Below are positions 1 to 7,000 of a stretch of DNA of 34,319 nt, piece after piece (position 1 is the stretch's first letter; each line of letters starts with the position of its first letter). The position numbers were made by a program, and so were the translations under genes. The notes under the pieces are model-generated. The model did no database searches and was not told the origin of the DNA. It saw nothing but the letters and a program-made list of their open reading frames with translations. The DNA comes from Candidatus Omnitrophota bacterium (GTDB lineage: Bacteria > Omnitrophota > Omnitrophia > Omnitrophales > Aquincolibacteriaceae): contig JACPXL010000066.1 of assembly GCA_016196555.1 (NCBI GenBank), positions 1-34,319 of the forward strand. The letters run 5' to 3'.

Positions 1-252
1 AGCCGCCATTATGGGCTCGCTTTTTTTTACCTTTTATTTTTATCGATTGTCTTTATCGCAATGACATCGACTGTTTTGAAAATGGCGAGAGGACTTCCTG
101 AAGACGGGGGAGTGTCCAGAACTCAAAAAGAATCTTGGGCCACCACGATTTCGCCTTTGTTTTTAGCGGGCGTAGCGCTTCTCCTCGGACTTTACGTTCC
201 CTCATTTTTGGATCAGGCGCTGCGAAAATCGAGCGCTCTTTTAGGGAGCTGA
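1..252 (+). CDS. HyfF-like proton-translocating membrane subunit, C-terminal fragment
   Basis: The frame is open to the left edge, so only the last 83 residues are visible. They hold one hydrophobic stretch at the left edge (about residues 5-20, rich in F, L, V and I), a short hydrophilic loop with K, R, E and D, and a second hydrophobic helix ending in GLYVPSFLDQAL. This is the usual tail of the antiporter-like subunits of group 4 hydrogenases (HyfF/HycC/NuoL-N family), which carry protons or sodium across the inner membrane. The assignment rests mostly on context: the stop lies 8 nt before a HyfG-like large subunit and a HyfI-like subunit, matching the hyfF-hyfG-hyfI gene order. The fragment alone could belong to another membrane subunit of the same complex. 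Confidence 0.7.
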   Translation, partial: SRHYGLAFFYLLFLSIVFIAMTSTVLKMARGLPEDGGVSRTQKESWATTISPLFLAGVALLLGLYVPSFLDQALRKSSALLGS

Positions 253-260
253 CGCGCCAT

Positions 261-1736
261 ATGCCAAACCGGAAATTGACCGTTAGAAATAATCAAAGGT
301 GGGAGATGGACCGGGTTCCTTTGCTGGAGGAAGGACTATTCAGGAAACGAATTCTCGAAGAAGCCGGTTCCGGCGCGAGGGTCGCAAATTTTTTTGGATT
401 TCTTGAAGAGAGTGGGGATGTCCGTCTTTTTGCTTTATTGGCACGGGACGAAGAGTCCAGACTTCATCTTTATTCATTCAAGCCTTCCAAAAGTACCCTT
501 TTTTTTCAATCTTTGACGCCGGAATTGCCGCAAGCCCATTGGTTTGAGCGGGAAATCGCTGAGCAGTTTGCGATTAAGCCAGAAGGGCATCCGTGGCTTA
601 AGCCTATCCGGAAACCCGTTTCTGGGAGCGTTGGTTTTTTTCAAGGCACGGGAGAAGAAATTCATGAGGTAGCAGTGGGACCAGTTCACGCGGGGATTAT
701 CGAGCCGGGGCATTTCCGTTTTTTGTGTCATGGCGAAGAGATTCTGAATCTGGAAATCCAGTTAGGCTATCAGTACCGCGGCATTGAGCAAATGATGCAG
801 GAGGTATCTCCTGAGAGAAGGATTCTGCTGGCGGAATCAATCGCAGGCGATACGGTCATTGGCCATGCCATCGCCTACTGCAATACGATAGAGTCGTTAG
901 CAGCCTGCCATATCTCTCCCCGGGCTGAGGTGTTACGGGCCGTCGCGCTTGAACTTGAGCGACTTGCCAATCATACTGGTGATTTGTCTGCCTTGGGCTC
1001 TGATATTGGATTCTTGCCAACCTCGGCGTATTTTGGGAGGCTGCGTGGCGAATTTTTAAATTTATTGATGGAACTTACAGGCAACCGGTATGGAAGAAGT
1101 TTTTGCAGGTCCGGCGGTGTGTTTTTTGATATGGATTCAAAGATGACCGATGGTTTCAAACATCGATTGGCAAAAGCCAAAGAAGAAATACAGGAAGTTT
1201 CAAATCTTTTATTTACAGAGTCATCGGTGCTCTCAAGATTGGAGAATGTCGGCGTCATTACTTCTGAAATGGTTAAGCAGTGGGGATTTGTTGGTCCCAC
1301 GGCCCGTGCTTCCGGGTGCGCTCATGATGTCAGGATGGATTATCCGCACGGGATGTATCGTTTTCACCAGATCCCAATCTCTTTGGTGAATAACGGAGAC
1401 GTTTATTCCAGGGCCATGATCAGGTGGCTTGAGTCCCGGCGCTCGATTGATTTCTTGCTGGAAGTCTTGGAACGAATGCCAAAAGGAGAAATTTTGACGC
1501 CTGTCGGCCCTCTCAAAGACCGGCATATGGCCCTTTCAATGGTGGAGGGATGGAGGGGCGAAATCATGCACGTTGCCATGACTGATTCCAATTCTCAAAT
1601 CACGCGTTACAAGATTAAAGACCCCTCCTTTAATAATTGGAGAGCGCTGGAGTTGGCTGCCCGGGGCGCGCAAATCTCGGATTTTCCGCTTTGCAATAAA
1701 AGTTTTAATTTATCTTACGCTGGCCATGATTTGTAG
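261..1736 (+). CDS. HyfG/NuoCD-like large subunit without [NiFe] ligands (Ehr-type)
   Basis: About 491 residues. An N-terminal NuoC-like (30-kDa) domain shows HWFEREIAEQFAIKPEGHP near residues 92-110. A NuoD/hydrogenase large-subunit domain follows, with GYQYRGIEQMM, GDTVIGHAIAYCNTIES and ELERLANHTGD. In true group 4 hydrogenases the first nickel-binding motif reads CGIC just before the conserved histidine of the xAHxxAY segment; here it reads AGDT at about residues 195-198. The C-terminal DPCxxC motif is replaced by DFPLCNKSFNLSYAGHDL, which has one Cys (about 478). The protein should therefore not bind a NiFe centre; this state is known from Ehr complexes and complex I. I chose ATG 261 because it follows the upstream stop by 8 nt, with AGGGAG upstream. 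ATG 306, preceded by AAAGGTGGGAG, is a fair alternative. The longer frame from 135 would overlap the upstream gene widely and is unlikely. Confidence 0.85.
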   Translation: MPNRKLTVRNNQRWEMDRVPLLEEGLFRKRILEEAGSGARVANFFGFLEESGDVRLFALLARDEESRLHLYSFKPSKSTLFFQSLTPELPQAHWFEREIAEQFAIKPEGHPWLKPIRKPVSGSVGFFQGTGEEIHEVAVGPVHAGIIEPGHFRFLCHGEEILNLEIQLGYQYRGIEQMMQEVSPERRILLAESIAGDTVIGHAIAYCNTIESLAACHISPRAEVLRAVALELERLANHTGDLSALGSDIGFLPTSAYFGRLRGEFLNLLMELTGNRYGRSFCRSGGVFFDMDSKMTDGFKHRLAKAKEEIQEVSNLLFTESSVLSRLENVGVITSEMVKQWGFVGPTARASGCAHDVRMDYPHGMYRFHQIPISLVNNGDVYSRAMIRWLESRRSIDFLLEVLERMPKGEILTPVGPLKDRHMALSMVEGWRGEIMHVAMTDSNSQITRYKIKDPSFNNWRALELAARGAQISDFPLCNKSFNLSYAGHDL

Positions 1737-1745
1737 GAGTGTTTT

Positions 1746-2561
1746 ATGTGGCAAATTCTAAAAAATAGAATCAAGCAGGGATACAGGACATGCAAGTATC
1801 CGAAAGAGGAGCCTGTTTTTCCGCAGCGCTTTCGCGGAAGGCCGGTGATTAAAAACACGCAAGGGGCCCAAACAGTAGATCAGATTCAAAGCGCAAAAGA
1901 TCCCACTAATGCACTGTCTTCGAAAGATGGGCTTGCAGTCGATATGGGAAGATTGTTATTTAATGAGGATATCAAACAAGCCCTGCCTCCTGGTGCATTC
2001 GATTATTTAACTGATTATCGGATGGCCGTGTCCAAGCGCGAAGACCTTATTTTGTCTGGAAAAGAAAACGAACTCAGACTTGCTTCTGCTCTTGAACAAA
2101 AGATGAAGAAATTATTCGGCCGTTCCCTTAAATTAAGGGAGGTATGCGCTGGAAGCTGTAACGGATGCGACTCCGAAATTCAGGCGCTTGGAAATGTGGT
2201 TTTTGATTTATCGCGATTTGGAATTCAGTTTGTGGCTTCACCGCGTCATGCGGATGGTCTTATGATCACGGGCCCTGTTACGAAGAACATGGAATACGCT
2301 CTAAAGAAAAGCTACGAGGCAGTTCCTGAACCGAAAATTGTGATTGCGGTTGGGGCTTGCGCCATTAGCGGCGGCCCTTTTGTTAATAGTCCCGAAGTAA
2401 AAAACGGGGTAGATGGTTTAATCCCCGTGGATTTGTATATTCCGGGCTGCCCCCCGCATCCATTTACAATCCTTGACGGCCTGCTCAGATTGTTGGGGAG
2501 ATTGGAAGGGAATCTTCCGGACTCCAGAGTCAAGCTTAATTCAAAATTCCTCAACAAGTAG
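1746..2561 (+). CDS. Fused HyfH-HyfI-like subunit: dead ferredoxin domain + NuoB-like [4Fe-4S] domain
   Basis: 271 residues. Residues about 22-110 follow the layout of the ferredoxin domain found fused to HyfI-type proteins (RFRGRPVI, then a two-cluster ferredoxin fold, then DYRMAVSKREDLI), but there is no Cys between residues 17 and 133. The segment GRLLFNEDIKQALPPGAF lines up without gaps with the canonical GRCxxCxxCxxxCPxGAI, with L70, N73, I76 and L80 at the four Cys positions. The C-terminal half is a NuoB/hydrogenase small-subunit-like domain with candidate cluster ligands C138 and C141 (GSCNGC), C205 (VGACAISGG) and C235 (PGCPPHP), so the proximal N2-like cluster seems intact. It follows the large subunit after 9 nt, with GGAG before the ATG. 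Likely role: electron input at the membrane arm interface of a non-hydrogenase Ehr-like complex; the partner is unknown. Confidence 0.85.
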   Translation: MWQILKNRIKQGYRTCKYPKEEPVFPQRFRGRPVIKNTQGAQTVDQIQSAKDPTNALSSKDGLAVDMGRLLFNEDIKQALPPGAFDYLTDYRMAVSKREDLILSGKENELRLASALEQKMKKLFGRSLKLREVCAGSCNGCDSEIQALGNVVFDLSRFGIQFVASPRHADGLMITGPVTKNMEYALKKSYEAVPEPKIVIAVGACAISGGPFVNSPEVKNGVDGLIPVDLYIPGCPPHPFTILDGLLRLLGRLEGNLPDSRVKLNSKFLNK

Positions 2562-2648
2562 ATCTCTAGCCAAAAAAAATCCTGGGGACATGACGAGGCG
2601 GAATTTGGAGACAAGTATCTGCTGAATGATATTGTCCAGGAAGTATTT

Positions 2649-3008
2649 TTGAGTATACTAAAGCAGCCAAATTCAGAATATATCTTTAACAATGATCATA
2701 GGAACAAATTTCTGACGGCGATAGAGAAAGCTAAGATTGCGGACTTTAAATTTCACGATCTGAGACACACCTTTGCATCCTATCTTGTGATGGCCGGTGT
2801 TCCGCTCAATACGATTCGAGAACTTTTAGGACATTCCACCATCAACATGGTTTTGCGGTATTCGCATCTTACGCCGGATCACAAATCCGATTCCATGGAA
2901 AAACTTAGCACAATTTTAGCGGGTAAAATCTCTGAACCGGCGGTTTTATATAAAATTTTTAAAAAGAAGAACCAGAAAGGATTTTATGTCACCCAAAATA
3001 CCGATTGA
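2649..3008 (+). pseudogene. Tyrosine recombinase (phage-type integrase), C-terminal remnant
   Basis: Only the last third or so of an integrase is present. Visible catalytic elements are HDLRH (H36, R39), LLGH (H62) and the nucleophile context VLRYSHLTP (Y71). The N-terminal SAM-like DNA-binding domain, the first catalytic Arg and the beta-hairpin Lys are missing, so it cannot recombine DNA by itself. The only possible start is a TTG at 2649 without a convincing ribosome site. The same frame is open further upstream through 2562, directly after the TAG of the HyfI-like gene, so the left boundary is really a junction inside the remnant. The C-terminal tail (after MEKLSTIL) runs into the mntA start and overlaps it by 23 nt. 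I infer a relic of a lost mobile element. Confidence 0.8.
2896..2918 (+). repeat. 23-bp direct repeat, left copy
   Basis: The 23 bases starting TGGAAAAACTTAGCACAATT and ending TTA lie inside the 3' part of the integrase remnant and encode EKLSTIL. An exact second copy is at 3611-3633, immediately after the hepT stop. The flanking bases differ on both sides, so the exact match is 23 bp. Confidence 0.9.
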
Positions 3009-3282
3009 TCAAGCTAAAATAAAAAATTTTTGCCGTAGAAATCACATTCAAAAGCTGGCCTTATTTGGTTCTGTTTTGCGGGATGATTTTGGGCCGGAAA
3101 GCGATGTGGATGTTCTCGTTGAATTTGAAGATGGGCATGTTCCAGGCCTTGGTTTTTTTGCTTTGCAGAATGAATTGACCGGCATTTTAGGGCGGAAGGT
3201 CGACCTTCATACACCGGCATTTTTAAGTCGTTATTTCCGGGAAGAAGTTCTCGCACAGGCACAGGTTCAGTATGCGGCTTGA
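2986..3282 (+). CDS. mntA: MntA-type nucleotidyltransferase antitoxin
   Basis: 98-residue minimal nucleotidyltransferase. The family signature GSx10DxD is present: G28-S29 in LFGSVLRDDF, then D40 and D42 in ESDVDVLVEFE, with a third likely metal-binding Asp at D73 (RKVDLHTP). In characterised MntA/HepT pairs the antitoxin adds AMP units to a Tyr near the HEPN active site of the toxin and so neutralises it. The start at ATG 2986 is preceded by AAAGGA four bases upstream. The last 11 bases overlap hepT, which is typical of translational coupling in this pair. The first 23 bases overlap the tail of the integrase remnant, so the module sits within or against an old mobile element. Family assignment is firm; activity is inferred. 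Confidence 0.9.
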   Translation: MSPKIPIDQAKIKNFCRRNHIQKLALFGSVLRDDFGPESDVDVLVEFEDGHVPGLGFFALQNELTGILGRKVDLHTPAFLSRYFREEVLAQAQVQYAA

Positions 3283-3610
3283 AGATAAGATTCGTCTGCG
3301 CCACATGCTGGATGCTTCGAGGAAAGCCGTAGAGTTTTGTGCGGGAAAAACAGAAGTCGATCTTGCGAAAGATGAAATGCTGACTTTGGCGGTCATTCGT
3401 TTGATAGAGATTGTCGGTGAGGCTGCAAAAAACATTTCCGTTGATGTCCGAAATTCTCATCCCGGGATTCCGTGGAAAGAAATTTCGGGGACTCGGGATC
3501 GATTAATTCACGGTTACTTTGATGTAGATTTAGAGATTTTGGGGAAAATTGTCATGGAAGACTTGCCTGCCCTGAATTTACAGCTCGAAACAATACTTGC
3601 CCGAGAATAG
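3272..3610 (+). CDS. hepT: HepT-type HEPN toxin (putative RNase)
   Basis: 112-residue all-alpha HEPN protein. The catalytic motif Rx4HxY is intact in RDRLIHGYF (R75, H80, Y82); the Tyr is the residue AMPylated by MntA in studied pairs. HepT toxins act as ribonucleases (tRNA or mRNA) when freed from their partner. ATG 3272 lies inside the mntA 3' end (11-nt overlap). The helical segment MLTLAVIRLIEIVGEAAKNIS and the stretch HPGIPWKEISGTRDRLIHGY are characteristic of the family. Full length, with no sign of decay. It ends directly against the right-hand 23-bp repeat, so the whole TA module lies between the two repeat copies. Confidence 0.9.
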   Translation: MRLEDKIRLRHMLDASRKAVEFCAGKTEVDLAKDEMLTLAVIRLIEIVGEAAKNISVDVRNSHPGIPWKEISGTRDRLIHGYFDVDLEILGKIVMEDLPALNLQLETILARE

Positions 3611-3633
3611 TGGAAAAACTTAGCACAATTTTA
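3611..3633 (+). repeat. 23-bp direct repeat, right copy
   Basis: Exact copy of 2896-2918. It starts one base after the hepT stop codon and lies 17 bp upstream of tRNA-Cys. The start-to-start distance to the left copy is 715 bp. If read in the integrase frame, the sequence after it would continue as SLRNFT, which may be the tail of a second integrase copy. Confidence 0.9.
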
Positions 3634-3650
3634 TCACTTAGAAATTTCAC

Positions 3651-3725
3651 GGCGCGGTAGCAAAGTGGTAATGCATCGGTCTGCAAAACCGATATACGGC
3701 GGTTCGATTCCGCCCCGCGCCTCCA
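3651..3725 (+). tRNA. tRNA-Cys (anticodon GCA)
   Basis: Full cloverleaf: acceptor stem GGCGCGG (3651-3657) pairs with CCGCGCC (3715-3721), the discriminator base is T (3722, as expected for tRNA-Cys), and CCA is encoded (3723-3725). The anticodon stem is ATCGGT/ACCGAT, with GCA at 3683-3685. The T arm contains GGTTCGATTCC. Confidence 0.97.
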
Positions 3726-3754
3726 GCAAACTGCAGTGAATGGTTCTTCCTCAT

Positions 3755-3841
3755 GCCCGGGTGGCGGAATGGCAGACGCAACGGACTTAAAATCCGTCGG
3801 GGAGTTAAATCCCTGTGCCGGTTCAAGTCCGGCCCCGGGCA
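3755..3841 (+). tRNA. tRNA-Leu (anticodon TAA)
   Basis: Acceptor stem GCCCGGG (3755-3761) pairs with CCCGGGC (3834-3840), discriminator A at 3841. The anticodon stem is ACGGA/TCCGT, with TAA at 3788-3790. A long class II variable arm (GGGGAGTTAAATCCC region) supports Leu. The T loop is GTTCAAGTCC. CCA is not encoded, unlike the neighbouring tRNA-Cys. Confidence 0.97.
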
Positions 3842-3860
3842 TTTTTCCTCATGGAAAAAT
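3841..3860 (+). terminator. Hairpin directly after tRNA-Leu, possible terminator
   Basis: ATTTTTCC and GGAAAAAT form a perfect 8-bp stem around a TCAT loop, beginning at the last base of tRNA-Leu. The stem is A/T-rich and no clean T-run follows. It could end the tRNA transcript or serve as a 3' processing element; the assignment is tentative. Confidence 0.4.
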
Positions 3861-3863
3861 ACC

Positions 3864-3897
3864 GCACCGTCACAACCAGGGAAGTTGTGTACGGTGC
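3864..3897 (+). other. Strong inverted repeat between tRNA-Leu and the giant gene
   Basis: GCACCGT-CACAAC pairs with GTTGTG-(T)-ACGGTGC: a 13-bp stem with one bulged T and the 7-base loop CAGGGAA. No T-run follows, so it does not look like a standard intrinsic terminator. It lies upstream of the promoter at 4012, so it is not in that transcript. It may end or process the tRNA transcript, or be a relic of a mobile element end. I do not recognise a known RNA family. Confidence 0.5.
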
Positions 3898-3991
3898 CAG
3901 GCAGTAGCCCTACCCGTATTGACGTATCTCTTGACCCATATATAACTTAATTATAGTTTGAAAAAAAGTGTAAGTTATGTTAAATAAGTAA

Positions 3992-4006
3992 GTTAAATGA
4001 TTTAAC
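3992..4006 (+). promoter_or_regulatory. 15-bp palindrome abutting the promoter (candidate operator)
   Basis: GTTAAATGATTTAAC is a perfect 7-bp inverted repeat around a central G. It ends 5 bp before the -35 box at 4012. This is the usual place for an activator or repressor dimer. No matching regulator gene is visible nearby. Confidence 0.5.
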
Positions 4007-4011
4007 AAGCT

Positions 4012-4040
4012 TTGACAAAGTTTCATACGGGTGTTATACT
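4012..4040 (+). promoter_or_regulatory. Extended sigma70-type promoter of giant gene 1
   Basis: TTGACA (4012-4017), a 17-bp spacer, and TATACT (4035-4040) preceded by TG-T (extended -10). The -35 is a perfect consensus match. The expected start of transcription is near 4047, giving a leader of about 48 nt before the GTG start at 4095. Confidence 0.85.
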
Positions 4041-4047
4041 TTTTCAA

Positions 4048-4071
4048 CTCAATAAATTGTCGGTTATTGAG
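4048..4071 (+). other. 5'-terminal stem-loop in the giant gene 1 mRNA
   Basis: CTCAATAA (4048-4055) and TTATTGAG (4064-4071) form a perfect 8-bp stem around the loop ATTGTCGG. It begins within a base or two of the predicted transcription start. A stem-loop at the extreme 5' end is known to protect mRNAs from RNase E-type decay (as in ompA). The ribosome site GGAGG (4084-4088) is left free. Confidence 0.6.
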
Positions 4072-4094
4072 CACATCCCATCTGGAGGTAAGCA

Positions 4095-7000
4095 GTGCGT
4101 TTCGCAATCAAGCGTGCACCTTACGATTCGTTAAAATATTTCCTCCGAAAATTTTTAGCCAGCTTTGTCACGATCAGTTACCTTCTTAATTTTATTATCT
4201 TTCCGGCTTATGCTCTCACGCCGACAGAAAATCAGGCGCTGACCCAAACACCAACTCAATCGCTGGCAGAATCTCAAGCGGTATCCAGCGAAATTCAAAC
4301 TCCTTCCAAAATTGAAACCTCGCAAGATTTTCTTCAAGATGAACTGACTTTGGAAGCAGCGCCTTCTGCAAAAGAAAATGTTGTCGAATCCTCCGCATCA
4401 GACAAGCCTGCTGAAAAGACAGAAGAAATAAAACCGGCCGAAGAAAATAATTCTTTTGAAAATATTTTGGCAGAATTAAATCGCGCCAAAGATTTTGCCG
4501 TCGCTGCCCTCAAACAAATTAATTTATCCAATCTTATCAAGCTTGGAAAACAAGCTTATGAATTTGGATTGACGGTCATTAAGGGAGGCCTTCTCGTTTT
4601 CACAAGTCATGAAGCCAATCAATTAAGTGTGACCGATTCATTTAAGAAATTATTCGATCAGGGCGCAAGCTTTATGGCCCATTTTCAAGTACGGCATGGG
4701 GCTGTCCCGGCCATGGAGCAGCCCAGTGCAATGGACCGGAAAAATGCATTGCCGGAAGAGCATGTGGCCAGTATTCAGTCCGACGGGCTTCATGTCATTA
4801 CCTACGGGCCTGATTCAATTGATGCTCAAGTCCACGACGGGAATTATCTGGTGGATAAAATTAATGCAGCGATAGACCCTTCTCAAGCACATTTAGATGA
4901 AATTATTTCGGAAATTCAAACCGTTCGCCCTATTGATCCCAGCTTAACTCCTCTTCGCTCGGATCCGCCCACGCCGTTTCCCGGAGCAGTCTTAGGAAAT
5001 TTTGCCTCTTCGGCCCAGTTCGGCCAGCCTCAGGGCTTCATTACAGTCACACAAACTTCGGCGGCGGATTTTCGCATGGACTACAATTTGAGCAACGATG
5101 GAAGTTTTGCCGGTGCGATCATCAACTTTAACAATACAGCCCCTCCTTATTTCGATTTTAGTTCCTACAGCAAATTCACCTTTGAAATGAGGACCGATAA
5201 TAGCTGCATGAATACGAGCTGTTTAAAAATTGAATTTGTGGATTCTTCCAATCGTATGGCAAGCGTCGAGGTCCAGGGGCTTACCGGCAGTTTTCAGCAA
5301 TTTGATATTCCGAAAATAATTGCCCTTCAAAATAATCCCAACGTGAATTTTGGGCAAATCAAACAAATTAATATTGTCGAGGACAAAGCAAGAGTTGCCG
5401 CCAAGCCGGTTGGTTTTGTGGAGGTCAGGACCGGAGGCGGGCTTTATTTCACTCCTCCTGTTTCTCCTTCGACGGGTACGGTCACTGATTTGACCGCGTT
5501 TCGTCCTCAGCCCAATGCATTAGAGCCTGCGGGATATGACACGGTTTCAGGATTTTCCCAGCCTTCCGAGAATCAATTCTCGTTTAATTACAATCTTGCC
5601 AATGGAGTCAATGATCCAAGCACAAATACCTTTACCAAATGGGCCGGCGCATTACTTAGTTTTTCCCCCACGCCTTTTAATTTAAGCAGCCAAGATTTGC
5701 TTTTTCAGCTGAGAATTACGAATCCGCAGAATGGGACTCCGACAAAATTAAAAATAGAAGTGGTCTCCGGAACAGGTCCTTCCGCTAAAAAAGTCACTTT
5801 GATTGCTCAGAATGTCACTTCAAGTCCTCAAACTTATCGAATTACTAATAGTCTCGTGGCATCTGCCCAGGTTTCGGGTTTTACTTCCTCGAATATCACC
5901 GCGGTGAATTTTATTATCGATGAACAGCTTGCTCCTCCCACCGGGACAGGCACCATTATTGTCGATACAAAAGGCCTGAACTTCATTCCTACTGTGGCGC
6001 CTGACCCTACAAAAACAGCGGCCAATATTTCTTATTTCCCGAATATTCGCGGCATTATTCCCTTTAATTCGACAGCCCCATTTTTGGAAAGCACTGTTTC
6101 CTTGAGCGAAATTTCAAGGACGCGCGCGGACCTTTCCTATGATGTGCGGAGATTCGGAAGTTTCGGCGGATTGGTGATGAGTTTTGACGATCTTGTTGGG
6201 ACACCTAACACGATTGAAACGGAAAATCTTTCCGGACAAAATATTGTGATTGGCTTAAAAGACCCCGCGGGACCCGCAGAAGTGACCTTCCTGGTTGAGG
6301 ATAATTTGGGACGTAAAGCCCGTGTCCGGCTTACGGGCATCAATGCCACAGAAAAGTTTTTTACTCTTTCCATGACCGCCGCACTATTTCCCGGTGTTGA
6401 TCTGACCCGTATCAAAAATTTTGCCCTTGTTCTGGAATCTGATCGTTTGGGAACTGATGTGACCGCCTTCTATCAAAATGTTCTCTTTGAAGGGGCGAGC
6501 CAGCAGCCGGCCCCGGCTGCCAACGGGGATATTTTTCTGGCGGATTGGAACAAAGACAATATTCCGGATCTTATTACCGTGTTAAGACAGCAAACCGGGA
6601 GCGGTAAAACCGAAATCCATATATGGAATGGAGCGGATAATTATCAGACGGCCCTGGTTCATCAGGCTACGGGCCTTGCGACGACAGGGAGCAATTATCA
6701 ATTTCAAATTGTTGATTGGAATAAAGACGGTGTTCTGGACCTTGCTGCCATTCAGTTAAGCCAAACGGGCAGCGGTAAAACGGAAGTTCAAATCCTGAAC
6801 GGGGCCACCGGTTTTCAGAATTTTATGATTCTCACTGACACGGCCCTTGCTCCTACCGGCAATAATTATGAATTTCATTTCTTCGATTGGAACAAAGACA
6901 ATACGAACGATTTAATTATTATTCAAAAAAATCAAACCGGCAGTGGTAAAACGGAAGTTCAAATCCTCAATGGTGTCGACAGCTTTAAAACCTTTCTCCT

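Noticed and set aside
135-260. Upstream extension of the HyfG-like frame
   Set aside because: It would overlap the HyfF-like gene by over 110 nt and its translation has no family similarity; ATG 261 fits the spacing.
2559-2648. Stop-codon readthrough from the HyfI-like gene into the integrase frame
   Set aside because: The TAG is at the normal end of the family and nothing suggests recoding; the shared frame is most likely chance.
3552-3950. Open frames on both strands across the two tRNA genes
   Set aside because: Their translations (such as GGMADATDLKSVGELNPC) are the well-known artefacts of translated tRNA genes.
3931-3957. Second possible promoter (TTGACC ... TATAGT)
   Set aside because: The spacer is only 15 bp and the -35 is imperfect; the promoter at 4012-4040 is far better.
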